DNA of 64,000 nucleotides from Marchantia polymorpha subsp. ruderalis (Eukaryota; Streptophyta; Marchantiopsida; Marchantiales; Marchantiaceae): NCBI GenBank assembly GCA_037833965.1, contig AP031358.1, positions 9,618,001 to 9,682,000 of the forward strand, read 5' to 3'. Shown piece by piece: positions 49,908 to 61,681 of this stretch (position 1 is its first letter; each line of letters starts with the position of its first letter). The notes under the pieces were generated by a model. It saw only the letters and a program-made list of their open reading frames with translations, ran no database searches and was not told where the DNA came from. The position numbers and the translations under genes were made by a program.

Positions 49908-52636
49908 ACAAAAAATATAATCAATTTTTACATTACAATATAATTTTTTTAATTTTAAAGATATTTTTTCTAATGTATAGAATAATAGTTGGCCTATAGA
50001 AACTTTTCAATTTTCTGTTAACAGCTTGAAGATTCATCATATATCCCTGTTCTTTATTAATAACATTTTGACGTTGTTTGATTAACTCTTCTAGCATCTG
50101 CCATAAATGTAGGTGTGTAGCAGTATCCTTATAACTGATTTGAACATCTACATGATCATTTCTCAGTACTACCTACCTTCAATCTTAATGATGTTTGAAT
50201 TTGATGTGTCATTTTCTTGTCAATAACATATTGTCATGAACTCAAGACAGCTGTGAGCAACCAACCTATCTTTTCGAAAGTTTTTTTTCTTTTCAAGAAA
50301 GATCAAACATCCTTCTTCTTGTAATGTCGCGTAACAAAATACAAAAGAGGACCGTCACTATAACCTTATGTTTCTATCGAAGAAGGAATTGCCATGTGTG
50401 TAGTAAATGGTAAATGGTAAAAATAATGAATAGTGAAACTTGTTATCCTAGCTGTACATTAAAGTATCTATGTCGTTATTGAGCATGTTTGAGCTACATG
50501 TTATGAATTAGTACTCTTTTGATACTTCATGCTTGTGATATAGATTTTTTTGAAGCTTGATTTGCAAAAAATTGGGTAAAAAACTTCTACAATAACTTTC
50601 CAAATATAATTCTTGTATAAATTTGTCAAAATGAAAAATTATTGCTAAAAGGAATGTGTGAAATGCTCATTCACAGCAGTCTTTAAATTCGAACTACTTG
50701 AGGTATATCCTGCAAATTTGATGTTAAGATACCATTAAAAAGCTCAAATTCACATTGATGTCAGTCTCTTAGTACAAGATTGAGGTGTCACATGCCACAC
50801 AAACATGACACTTAGACAGCCAATATGAGCTTTGATCCTATAAAACCTAAAATCTGAGTATATGCAATCACTCTGCACAAGTAAGGTATTTCTGATTATT
50901 ACCAACATATTTTGCGGACTTTCAAGAAGCTCAATAAAGACTTCTTGAATTAATGTTGGTTCATCTTTTTAAGTTGGAATTTACATTGTGACAAGCCTAT
51001 CCAAAGAAATTTCACAAGAATGCAATTTAATGAAAATTAATTTAAAATCTATATCAATAAATCATATTGTGCATCTTTCAATACATATTCATACATAAGT
51101 TTGATGAGATTTAAATAAGTTAAGGTAATCAGATAAATATATTTACGTATTCTTGGTGAGGTTCATATAAATTGGAATATATCAACATTTATTTATAGAT
51201 ATTTTTGATGAAATCTATATAAATGGTATGATTTGATAGATATTCAAACATATTTATTATGCTATTTATTTAAATTTAAGAATGTAATAAATTTTTATAC
51301 ATGGATATGATGAGCTTTGTGCTGATTGAAATAGTTTGAATTTTCATAAATTTTAAAATTTCACTAAATACATACATATTAAAATAATTTATTTGATAAA
51401 GATAATGAATTATAATGATATTTATCTTTCGAAAACTTTAAGTAGAAAAGATATATAATGAATTAAAAAAAAAACTACTATAATCATATCCACGTGTTTA
51501 TTATTCACGTGAAATCATTCATAATAGTAGATAGTTCAGTGTGAACTTTATATTTGTATCTGATATCTATTGCATAGTTCCTCATATTATGATTTTTTCA
51601 TTTTTTATTACGAAAAAAATTTGCAGTTTCATTTATGCAATTTATTTTGTAGATTGTTGTTTTGAATAACACTACTGTCATCACCAAACACCCATAACAT
51701 TGAAATTTTTTGAGCATGAACAGAAAACATACTACCATATGAACTGCTATTCACAAAAATCTTGTCATTTTTGGAAAATTATTTAAAAAAATTTCAGCGT
51801 CGTAAATCTTTTCAATCTCATAAAATTCTATGATTCCAAATTTCCTTAACTTTCTCTTACCGATCTTCTAGAATAATTTTTATTGACTGCATGTACCACA
51901 ATTCCATTTTTAGAATCTTTAAACGATTCAATCTTTGATTGATTTTTTTTTACTCAGATATATTTCTTTTATATTAAAATATCTAAGACATAAAAATTCC
52001 ATTAGTTAATTCTTTTTAATAATATGGGTGTTGTGTATTCTTCTAATCAATCTTAAGAACGCTTATTTAAAGGCAAGGCTTAAAGACTGGCTGTGATGAT
52101 ATTTTTAATAAGTTTGGAACTTAGGTGAAAGACATTAATTTGCTTAAATTTTGCTATGTACTCTCATATGGTTTCTTATAGGAAATCGTATTTTTCTCCA
52201 ATTACGTTCTAACGCATTTTCGTCTTCTTCGTACTTCTGAGATTAAGCACTGAAAATTAAAAAATTTATATTTGCAAATTCTACCACCTAGAGTCAAGCA
52301 CAAAGATTTCCATTCAAATGTTTATTTTAGTTTATAAAATATATAAAAATTTATTTTTTAAAACTTGATGAAAAACATGAGAATTAATACTTAATACTTA
52401 TGATTTTAAACACTTTTTTCATATACTGACTACAAGCTCTTGTGTGGTTCTGAATAAATTCATGTGTGCTAGTTCTATATAAAGATTTGTCAATTGATCT
52501 TTTACAATTGTTATAGTTTTGATCATCTTGTGCACAACATATGTTCTTTGGTAGACGTCTTAGCGTGTGGTTGGTGGAAGAGAATACTTTTATTCGCAAA
52601 TAAAATTCAAAGTAAAATTTTAGACCTTGTCCATTT

Positions 52637-54911
52637 TCAATCAGCGCCTTGTCACACAAGACCTGAAATTCACCTTGAAACTCTGTCCCCTGATCGGTCA
52701 ACACCTCAGTTGGGGCTACGTAGTGACTAAGCACCTTGTCAAGGAAAGCATACGCTACTCCCTCACTTGCCTTGTCAGGTAATGCCACCAACTCAATCCA
52801 CTTGGAGAAATGCTACACCATCACCAACACGTACCGACGATGTTGTGCAATCAAAGTTAATAGTTCAGCAAAGTCCAAACTCCAACAATAATCCAACCCC
52901 ATGATGGGTAATGGATGTAACTTTGGCGTCGGGGCATTGAACGATGCATTCACTCAATCACAAACTATGCAACGTGATACCAACTGCTGTACTTGAGTAT
53001 GCATATCACACCACCAATATTGATTTAGAAGTAAGCTGTATGTATGCTTCACTCCAAAATGTCCCAACTCCTCATGAGCATGCATCACAATGCGTGCTCT
53101 CTAAGCTGGATGTGGTGCTTCTCGTACCCTACCGTTCTCCCACACATGGAGAACATGTGATCCCTCTAATCAGTATCTCTTCGTTCGCTGGAGAACACGA
53201 TCTCGCTCCTTGGCACTCACTGTGCGTGACATCATACTGGTCCGTAGTAACTTCAACACCAAAGCATCATCGTGAACATCACGCTGATCCATATCACCAT
53301 CCTCAACCTCAGGATCCGAAGATTGACCATCCATTCTCTGACTAGAGTAAGATGTCAGTTGATCCTCCGTGCTAGAGTCTTCCCGTAACAAACACATGAA
53401 GGCAGATGCATGACAACCATACACCATCTCCTCGTCAACCTCACCATGCCATCTAGCTCCGGTGTCATACTTTTGGCCAGTGCATGGGTTCCGACTCAAA
53501 CCATCGGCATCCAGGTTTGCAACTCTAGGTCTATGCACCACCTGAAAGTCGTACTCCTGTAAGATGAGAGCCCATTGTGCAAGCTTCCCTGTGAGCTTGT
53601 CGGACTCCATCAGCCACTTCAGCATTTGATGATCAGTGACAAGGGTAAAATGCGTACCAAACAAGTAACACCCGAAGTGTGACACAACTCACACAGCTGC
53701 TAAACACTCTCCCTCGTACGAACTATACCTCGACTCCTTGCCTATCATCATCACGTTGCGTCAACACCGCTCCAAATTCCAACATAATTCAATAAGTGTG
53801 CAATTGATACAGACGACCTTTGATAGATCTCCTCAAGATGGGAGCGGCCATCAACCTAGCCTTGAGCTCAACAAAAGCTCTCTACTGCTCATCTATCCAT
53901 TGCCACTTCTAATCTGACCTTAGAAACTGGTTCAAAGACTTGGCTGTAACATTGAACCCCTTCACATACCTCCGGTAGTAGTTCGTCAAACCCATGAATG
54001 CACAAAATCTACTCACATCCGTGGGACGAGGTATGCGTGCAATAGCCTCCACCTTTGCTTGCTGAACTCCCAAACCACCTGGGTAGATCACATGACCCAA
54101 GTACTCAACACTTCCCAGGATGTAACCGCAAACCATGAGCCATCAACCACTCAAACACAATCTGCAAATGTATCTGGTGTTGCTCCACCGTGTCGCTAAA
54201 CACTAAGATATCATCAATGTAACATCTGACAAAATCTACCCCCGCTAGGATCTTGTCCATCACTCTTTGGAACTCGGAAGGTGCATTCTTCAACCCAAAG
54301 GGTAAAAATCGCCACTGATACAAACAATCCTTGCCGTGGAAGTTGACGCCCCAAAATGTTGTCTTTGCTTTGTACTCCTCCCGAATTAAAAACAAATGGT
54401 ATCCTACCCGAAGATCCAGAGTACTAAAAATCCTCGCATGTCCCACCACATCAAAGATCTACTCAGGTTTATGCATGCCATACTTATCAGACTTCGTCTG
54501 CTGATTGATAGGACGGTAGTCTCCACACATGCGCATATCCATGTAGTTGCCATGTACATCCTTCTTCACCGGCATGACAATGGCTGATGCATACTCACTA
54601 TGCGATAACTCCACTAATCCAATCTCTAGTAGGTCCAACGTCCTACTCCGAATCAAATCCCTCTCCATCTCATTGTATCGATAAGGACGACAGAAGATTG
54701 GCGTATCACTAGCCAATTCTATCCGTATACCGGGTTCAATCAAAGCACCCAACTCCTTCATACTGAAAGCAAAACAACTCCTATGATATCGTAGGAATTG
54801 TGTCAATTGTCGCCTCTCTTCTCCTATGATATGGGAATCAATCAATGGCTCCCATTCCTCCATAGTTACACTAGAGGAAGTCGATACTGTCACAAGTTGC
54901 TACGCCATATC
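52637..54911 (-). pseudogene. Ty3/gypsy RT, RNase H and partial integrase of copy 2
   Basis: On the minus strand: a spacer and RT N-terminus 54,893-54,459 (PYRYNEMERDLIRSRTLDLL); the RT core 54,449 to about 54,105 with FGLKNAPSEFQ and the YIDD box; the RT thumb and connection to about 53,800; RNase H and linker 53,685-53,170 (SDKLTGKLAQWALILQEYDF); and the integrase core 52,791-52,637 (LTDQGTEFQGEFQVLCDKAL). Breaks include TAG at 54,902-54,900, TGA at 53,791-53,789 at the same site as in copy 1, a small deletion near 54,105-54,136 and frameshifts near 53,700-53,760. The sequence diverges from copy 1 at 52,637, at the same nucleotide of the integrase where copy 1 ends. Confidence 0.93.
54904..54911. 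repeat. Left 8-base target-site duplication, GCCATATC
   Basis: Identical to 59939-59946. Eight bases is the standard duplication length for hAT insertions. Confidence 0.9.
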
Positions 54912-54953
54912 CAGGCATGGTTATAATAGTCACCCGCCTAAATTACCTAAATA

Positions 54954-55144
54954 CGCTTAATTTGGTCTCCTTAAAAAAAGTAATATAGACTAATTTAGTC
55001 TTTTCAAAATGTTAATTTAGACTAATTTAGGGCTCTAAAAAATTTAATTTAGACTTATTTAGTCTCTTGAAAAAATTAATTTAGGCTATTTTCATTTCTC
55101 GAATATTTAATTCAGACTAACTTAATCCTATAAAAAATAAAATT
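54954..55144. repeat. 32-base subterminal tandem repeat, about five to six units
   Basis: Units of the type TAGACTAATTTAGTCTCTTG...TTAATT start at 54986, 55018, 55050, 55082 and 55113, with a partial unit before. They lie just inside the left end of the hAT element, where subterminal transposase-binding repeats are expected. Confidence 0.85.
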
Positions 55145-55275
55145 TGATTTTTTTCAATACAAAATTTCTATTAAATATCTATAAAAAAAATTTGTTCATT
55201 GAACAAAACATAATCAATACAAACATTATTTTGATTTCATGACTAACTTTAATTCAAAATTTTATTAAACATCTG

Positions 55276-57393
55276 TCAGTGATCAAATTGTTTTATGAAC
55301 AAAAACTGTTTTGTCTGCATAACCCCTTCTAATCCAAAGTTTGATAATGTTTTCCGAAACAAATCTTTTTCCCAACGCAAAATTGAGAAATCAGACTCTA
55401 CTGTACTAGTTCCAGGAAAAAGCGTTGCAATTATACCACAATATTCCATCAAATTTGGAAATCGAGTACCAAATGAAGACCAGCCGTCCTTGAAACTTGA
55501 ACTTTTGGAAAGCGAATCTATGACGCTCTTAATCACTGGCTCACATCTATAAGCATGGATTAGAGTTTTGTGCTCATCAGGTATGATATCGATCTGATCA
55601 TATGAATAAAAATGCTTCAATCAAAAAGCATGTTGTCGAATCTTTCGGATAAAATCTGCTGCAGATAGTTTGATGAGCTCATGTGGTAGCACTGGAGAAA
55701 TAGAACCAAAATCAGTCATTGCGTTGTTGTTTTGATCTTGATAAGCACAAATTTCACGGATCCGATGGCAGGCAGTGACATAAACAAGAGCAATGTCTTG
55801 TTGAAGATCGATTAGATCGCTTTCAGTGGCTTCATTAAGTAAGGGTTCAACCCAAGAAGCCAGACCAACGAGAAATTCTTGAACACTGGATAAAGCAACC
55901 ACATAATGACCAACTATGACATGAGTCGATAGATCAACATTTGCAACTGATTCTGTGTTGAGCGGTCCAACTACTCCAACGTCGGCAATAAAAGTTGCCA
56001 CAAGGTTGTCCAAAGCATTTTGCTGCTGAAGTACAAGAGTTGTTAACCCTTGAATAGTCCGAAAAGTGATAGCTGCTTGTGTGGTGAAATGATGCATAGA
56101 AAGAAGTGCAACCCACCAAAGTCGAGATGGAGCGGAAGCTGGTTGCTTTGAGTTGATATGAACAAGTAACTGAGTTCGATGGATTTTGAACCAAGTGATG
56201 ACTTTTTCCGTCGAAAGCCAACGATTGACGACACGAGGGCATGTAGTTTGCATTTCCGCGATCAAATTCTGCTGTCGTGTCAAGTGAGTAATAAATCCAG
56301 TCATCACTGCAAAAAATCGTTCTTTGATGACATTGTTCATTACCTCTTCCATAACCAGATCTAGTTGATGCGCTCCGCACCAAATCCGAATTAAAGGACA
56401 ATCCTTGTGCATCACGTCGGCAAGGCGAGTAACAACTCCAGTAATCCGTCCGGTCATATTGCGAGTCCCATCCGTCGTCAAACCAAGGAGACGATTTGTC
56501 CAATCAGGACAAAGCACTGTCAAAAACTTGCTCACCATTGTGAACATAACTTCACCTGTGTGGCGATCAAACATTGGAAGTGCACAACCATGCAAGTTAA
56601 CAATCGAATGATAGTCGCGAATGAAAATCCGGAAGCGTATGTCAAGAAATGAAGTGCTTTGATGTGTCGCTGAGTCAAGTGCTAATGAAAATGCCCACGA
56701 ATGCCGAAGAAGTTTCGCAATCTTTTGCAGATTGGCAACGCAAATCACCCGAACAAAGTTACTGATCTCGTGACGAGAACATGCACGTAAAGCAGGATTG
56801 CCCAGAACATCATATGTACAACCGACAAGTTTGGATGTCATACGAAATGATGTCCCGCAAGATACGTATCGCATAGCAAGGCGAAACAACATTATTTTTG
56901 TCTTGGGGATCGTCATTAGGTAAAAGTAATCCCCATCAGCGTCCTTCAATTCGACGCGATGAAACAATGATAATGCTCGTGCTTTGGATTTGGCTACTGC
57001 CTCTCGTCGTTGGCTTAGTTGGGCATTATTTTCGCACATACTACCAAACAGGTGTACATCTTCTTCATCACTTTCTTCTGCATCTTCAAGATTAAACATC
57101 ATATCGCCAACAACGGTATCGACAATATCTTTTTTTATTTCATATACAAGATCTCCTTCATCTTCCAAAGAAGATGGGAAATGGGCTTTAAGAGAATTCT
57201 TAAATGCAATGAGCTCCTCATCAAAAAATGATTTGCTATCTAAAGAAGTTTCTAAAGTTTGATACACATTCCATTGTTTAGTATGTTGGGTACAAAGATG
57301 GTGTTCAATATTGTCATAACAAAAGGGTGATTGCCATGCTTGCACAGAAGAAGCAACTTTTTGTTTCGCATCTGCCTTCTTGTAACCATATTT
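55276..57393 (-). pseudogene. hAT-superfamily transposase, one in-frame stop
   Basis: The main frame, 57,345-55,621, encodes 574 residues. It can be read upstream to about 57,393 (KYGYKKADAKQKVASSVQAW), like the end of a BED-type finger region. An in-frame TGA at 55,623-55,621 separates it from the last 114 codons, down to 55,276. Marks in order: the FSLALDSATHQSTSF and GLTTDGTRNMTG segments, which hold likely catalytic Asp residues; the hAT signature RIWCGAHQLDLVMEE; RVVNRWLSTEKVITWF; and the C-terminal dimerisation block LFPGTSTVESDFSILRWEKD. The reading frame is otherwise intact over about 690 codons, so loss of function is recent or the stop is a sequence error. A 5' exon with the complete zinc finger is not found. 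It mobilises by cut-and-paste in this family. Confidence 0.9.
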
Positions 57394-57466
57394 AGTTAGT
57401 TAGAACTAAAGTAGAGGTTACTCTGAATATTGATGTAGATACTTTAGTGTGCACTAGTTATAGCTG

Positions 57467-57700
57467 CCACGTCACCGATCCGTGCACTTGGTAGATACAG
57501 AGTGGATGTGTTAGTTGACAGTGCCACGTCAGCAATCCGTGTGCTTGTAGGTAAGGATTGAGTGTGTTAGTTGGGTGCGCCACGTCAGCGATCCGTGTGT
57601 TTATTAGGGTTATCCGCCATGTCATCCATTCACTAGGAGTGGGATGGATGGTGGGGATTAGATCTTATCACCTTGTACTTGTTGGTGAGAGCTATATAAG
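57467..57700 (+). promoter_or_regulatory. CCACGTCA-repeat array with TATA box
   Basis: GCCACGTCA-type units start at 57467, 57524, 57580 and a weaker GCCATGTCA at 57617, spaced 57, 56 and 37 bases. The first three continue with an ATCCGTG word. ACGTCA is a core of plant bZIP sites. TATATAAG lies at 57693-57700 on the plus strand, pointing away from the transposase. It looks like a promoter or the U3 part of a solo LTR. I could not fix LTR ends, and no clear gene follows. Confidence 0.5.
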
Positions 57701-58301
57701 GGAGAGGAGAACCATTGTTGGTATCTCTCATCTTCAGAGTTTACGTTTCTATCTTCGAGTGAACTTCTCTCTAAACCCTAGTGTTACACTTCTCTTCCCG
57801 ACCAAATGTGATGCAAAAGCGACATTGCACTCCTATCACTTTTGCCGATTTGGTGTCATGAGTTACAACTTTCAACCCGAATTTTTCATCATTACCTTTC
57901 ACGTAAGCAGATGGACGTTTTTTTGTCATTGTAAATGTGACAAAAAATTTCTGTTCTTTCCCTGTGATAGTTATTTTCTTCACTTTACCCTGCATAATTT
58001 CAGAAAACAAGATAATTAGAATACTTAAATAAAAGAATCTATGAACATATTAATTGAGAATGTAGATGTATCAAAATTATTATATCAAGGTTTTCTCACA
58101 GTGCAAAAGTTTATTTGAACCATGTACATAATAATTTCATTCGTCAAACATAATCAATAAAACAACGCACTGTCTATTAGAGGAAAAACGTTCATACTCG
58201 CAGCGATCCTAGTACATATGCTTATTACAAGGATAGAACTTACTCACAAACACACAAGCACGTAAGAACAATTCGCACTAAACAAAATATTTGAGGTAAA
58301 T

Positions 58302-59068
58302 TTAAAGTCGACGTGATGCAGAAGTGTATGGCTTCCGAGATGCAAACCCTCCCACCACGTTCAACCTGTCACTCATCAAGCGCAGTGGTTTACAGACAGT
58401 TGTATATAATGTTCCAGGTGAAGGTGCATGATGTTACCTCCCGCCAGCCATGAGCTCAGTGACAATACAAAGTTTAGGCCAACATGAACACGCTCCGATG
58501 AATTGCACTAGATTTTTGTGACGTACAAGTCTGCAAAAAGAAACGGTGTGTTTAGTGGATGGATGGAACAAGATGGAACACGATGAAGTAGAGCTTTCAG
58601 CAAATATAAGACGTTCTAAACTTAGAACGGAGATAAACAGAGCTTTGTGGTATTCAGTACAATTTTCTAAAATTCATAGACTTCAGGCATTGAGGTGAGG
58701 TAAGCCTGGCCAGTAGACGACCAGTAAATTTGGAAAACATGCTGACCTCAACATTAAGCAGGTGTAAGATGTGATAAATTTAAGACACCGATAGACAGAA
58801 CCTTGGTACACAGCTAATGAACTTCAGACATTGTGGTGAGAAGAGACTGGCCATGTAACCGTCCAAGGACATTGAAAACTGCTGATCTCATTATTGAAAC
58901 CTCTTGCTTGAACATTTGCAGTAGTTCCACAATAGGAACATAGCGAAGTGTCCCTGACTCATTCTTCACGTTAAGTTCGATAGATTTAATAGCTATATCT
59001 TGACTCAAGTACTGTCCTCTGTACAGACGACCAGATGAACCACCCCCAAGCCTTTCACCAATTACAAG
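58302..59068 (-). pseudogene. Captured fragment of a STY/Raf-like protein kinase
   Basis: Exon 59068-58887 encodes the start of a kinase domain: glycine-rich loop GERLGGGSSGRLYRGQY, the catalytic Lys in QDIAIKSIEL, then ELLQMFKQEVSIMR. Exon 58530-58438 continues it as [19 protein letters not shown] and IVTELMAGG. The pattern QEV-IMR then RHKN-VQFIGAC is typical of plant Raf-like MAPKKK-type kinases of the STY/ACT group. The donor after 58887 is AT instead of GT. A phase-matched last exon at 58365-58302 adds an unrelated basic tail and stops. There is no HRD, DFG or later subdomain, so it cannot be an active kinase. It lies wholly inside the hAT element and is best read as host gene capture. 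Confidence 0.8.
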
Positions 59069-59860
59069 CTGCAAATGGCAACGAACGTCGGATCAGTGTA
59101 CTGATCAGTAATGAACCAGAATCAGCGGGCATTCGGGATCTGCCCCGACACAGTTTCTTCGAACGCTACACGAGTTTCTCCGTTACACCATTCGACGCTA
59201 GAGACACATGCAAAATTATGTAAACGTTCTAACATCAACACCAATGTCAGAGTAACAAACAATCAAACGTCTTCCACTCGGTGAAAGATACGTTCACTGA
59301 GAGGACTCACATGGCAAAAGTTTCTCACAGGACAAATTTCTCGTTGACACAAGATACCTCTCCTCGGCAGTGCCATACGCATATGAGCCAGGGCATCTAT
59401 ATACTGCGAATCCGGGTGACTACAGAAGCGCTTGAGGCGTAAGACAAAGCGCTTAAGACGCTCTACACGAAAACTTGATCGACACAAGCAGAGGAAGTCC
59501 AAGTCTCAGAAGCTAGCAACAAACCTGGAAAAATCCGGAACCTCAAGAAAAGCTATCAAGAATTTGTGAGACGCAAAACACCTGATCCTGTACCGACGCT
59601 CAGTTGCTCACTCTCGCTCGGCGCAAATTCGACCGGACTGGACCGGATCCAACGTGGACGAAGAGGAACTCGAACAGGAACTCCGGGGCTGACGAACAAG
59701 AGGAGTAACTCGAGCGGGAGAGTGAGATGCTCTGATAGACAAAAACTGTTGTATAAATATTCTCTTCAAGCCAAAACTCTACTACAGGGAGTGCTCCGTG
59801 TCAGTTTCTTATTGGATGATGACTTCTTGATTAGGTTAGGCTCCGAATCCTGCCCATTTT

Positions 59861-59902
59861 AGTTTAGGCGCCTAAACTGGTGGGTGTTTAGGTCATTTAG
59901 GC
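59861..59902. repeat. Right subterminal motifs of the hAT element, including an 18-base palindrome
   Basis: AGTTTAGGCGCCTAAACT at 59861-59878 is a perfect palindrome. TTTAGGTCATTTAGGC follows to 59902. The word CCTAAA and its complement recur here and at the left end. Confidence 0.85.
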
Positions 59903-59938
59903 GCCGACATATACGGTCGCCTATTCGAACCATGCTTG

Positions 59939-59946
59939 GCCATATC
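59939..59946. repeat. Right 8-base target-site duplication, GCCATATC
   Basis: Identical to 54904-54911. Confidence 0.9.
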
Positions 59947-61681
59947 GTTCAAAGAAGCGGTCTCTGTACACTTCTTCATAGCAACCTCCCCATGAAAAAC
60001 CTCTCCAACTGCATGGGATGCAACTCTGACAAGTCATCTCGTCACGTCCCATGAACTCCAAGGATGACGAATATCTCGCTTGTCGCCTCCAGCCATTGCC
60101 ACTAACATTCCGATAGGCAATGAGCTAACAAGTGGTGTACTAACCACCAAATCAACGCGCAAACGGCGTTGTTCAGCCAAATCCAAGCTCACAATCCACG
60201 TCAAGCAGTTCATGTCCATAGCTTGACCCAAAACCTGACGACGCAAAGCCTCTAAAACTGAAGATGCTGCGGTCACACCAATCATAAACCTCATCGCACG
60301 CTCTCTCTCGTCAGCGTTGGGCTCCACCAACTGATGTACTGCAAAATCCCAGAGTAGCCCAAGTCCATCATCACGATATGCATGTGATGCTGGATAACGA
60401 ACCATCGTGGGTAAAGCCATCCAAGGCTGACCTACGCCGTTTTCCAATGCCACAGGTGATATGTCAGCCACTGTCACCACCTGAGAATGTCAAAAAGCAT
60501 TCAAGATACTGTCAACGATGAATGTAGGATCACGCTGCACAGAATCATAGGCATAACGCAATATCTTTCGGAGCAAAAGGTTGGTCCACCATAAACGTAC
60601 ACGATGAGCACGTAATCCAACCTTCGCAGCCTCCAACAATATTGCTAGTCCAATCCATGCTCGGACCTGATGGACACTCGCCATCAATTGGGCCCGAGTG
60701 TCACCGAAGAATGGTACGTTCTCTAGAATGTATGTTGGAGAACGTGTCAACTGCACATGGAGATGATTTAATACTCGCAACATCTCCCAAAACATCCGAG
60801 ATCTGGGGTCATGCAACCTTGTTCCATGTCTAGCGCGTGTGTGTCCCTAACATGACCATCCCGCAATCACCATATCAATATGGCCAACTCGGTCAAGGTC
60901 TGGCGCCCCCAACAATGAAATGTCTGAAGTCAATGCCTTCTGGTATCCTCGAACAGCTGATCGTGACAACAATGAAGCAAAACGCTGCATCAACTGTGTA
61001 ATATGTCGTGAAGAAACTTGACGTAGAGTCTCATCCTTCTCCACATATAAGTATCTGCGCATGGGGATATCTAACTGCAACATTGCATCCAAGTTGGTGC
61101 TGATCCCACAAAAAAGATCCAACACACAAACATCATGTGGAGAATACTCCCACGCGATCGATGTAATAACCAATGGGGACAGTGCGCTAGGACCACCAAC
61201 TAGCTGATCACCTGAAGACCTTTCTGCCTCTGTTGGTAAAGAGTCTTCACCCCAAGCCTTCTTCACCAACCTCTCAGCCTCCAACTGTAGTGCCTGACAA
61301 GAACTCCAAAGTGGAACATCTAAGGGTGAAGACACCGTCGCTGCGAAGCTCTCAACCTCCTCTACATACTCGTAGACTGAGGTATCGTCGGCAGACATAT
61401 TCCCCTCCAACAAGTCATCAGGCCAGATAAGCACTCCAATAAAATCCGCCACGGATGCCAAGACCGTAGATGAAGATCCAAGAGGTCGATCTTGATAAAT
61501 AAATTTCATCGGCAGCTCGCTCAGACGTCTTGGAGTGAAAATAAACGCGGTTTTTTCCACTGGAAAATGCATCGGTTTCAATTACCCCACTGGCTGGAAA
61601 ACCTTCACAAACATAAGTCGAGCCCAACCCACTCCAAAGAGACTCCAGGTTGACGCTTACGGGCAGACGCACAACTCCCAA
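59939..61681 (-). pseudogene. Cytosine-C5 DNA-methyltransferase-like domain of the retroelement
   Basis: Read on the minus strand, 61,581-60,847 encodes 244 residues with motif I CVLDLFCGISTN (SAM binding, about residues 152-163), motif II RYLYVEKDE, and motif IV ending VIAGWSC, the catalytic Cys with Ser in place of the usual Pro before it. A TAG (60,849-60,847) follows the Cys directly. The frame resumes as GHTRAR...HDPRSRMFWEMLRVL, then motif VI YILENV and a motif VIII-like RVRLWWTNL. A TGA at 60,492-60,490, then 60,480-60,034 (ending WSSWDVTR), then another TGA and an open stretch to the insertion site. The N-terminal frame shifts near 61,580. It is not a host DNMT: BAH, CXXC and UBA domains are absent and it runs in frame into reverse transcriptase. 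Confidence 0.8.

Larger units (their letters stand above)
47830..52380. other. Second AT-rich gene-poor block
   Basis: Mostly A/T-rich, with a less AT-rich island at about 48,350-49,100 that holds no convincing gene. It contains the palindromes and the hairpin listed separately. It ends shortly before the second gypsy copy. Confidence 0.5.
54912..59938. mobile_element. Complete hAT transposon, 5,027 bases, with TIRs, subterminal repeats and captured kinase fragment
   Basis: The left end reads CAGGCATGGTTATAATAG and the right end, on the other strand, CAAGCATGGTTCGAATAG; 19 of the first 25 bases match. Further in, both ends carry GCCTAAATTACCTAAA (left, 54,936) and GCCTAAATGACCTAAA (right, 59,902 reversed). 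The element is flanked by the 8-base duplication GCCATATC. Inside are a hAT transposase on the minus strand with one stop, a 32-base repeat array at the left end, ACGTCA repeats with a TATA box, a kinase fragment, and an 18-base palindrome near the right end. TIR sequence, duplication length and transposase type all agree on hAT. Confidence 0.9.

Noticed and set aside
54954-55144. CRISPR-like array
   Set aside because: The units are directly adjacent without unique spacers, and the genome is eukaryotic.
55276-57345. A domesticated hAT-derived host gene
   Set aside because: It lies inside matching TIRs with an 8-base duplication and has an in-frame stop, so it is the element's own transposase.
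60847-61581. A host DNA methyltransferase gene
   Set aside because: No regulatory domains, several stops, and frame continuity with reverse transcriptase across the hAT insertion.
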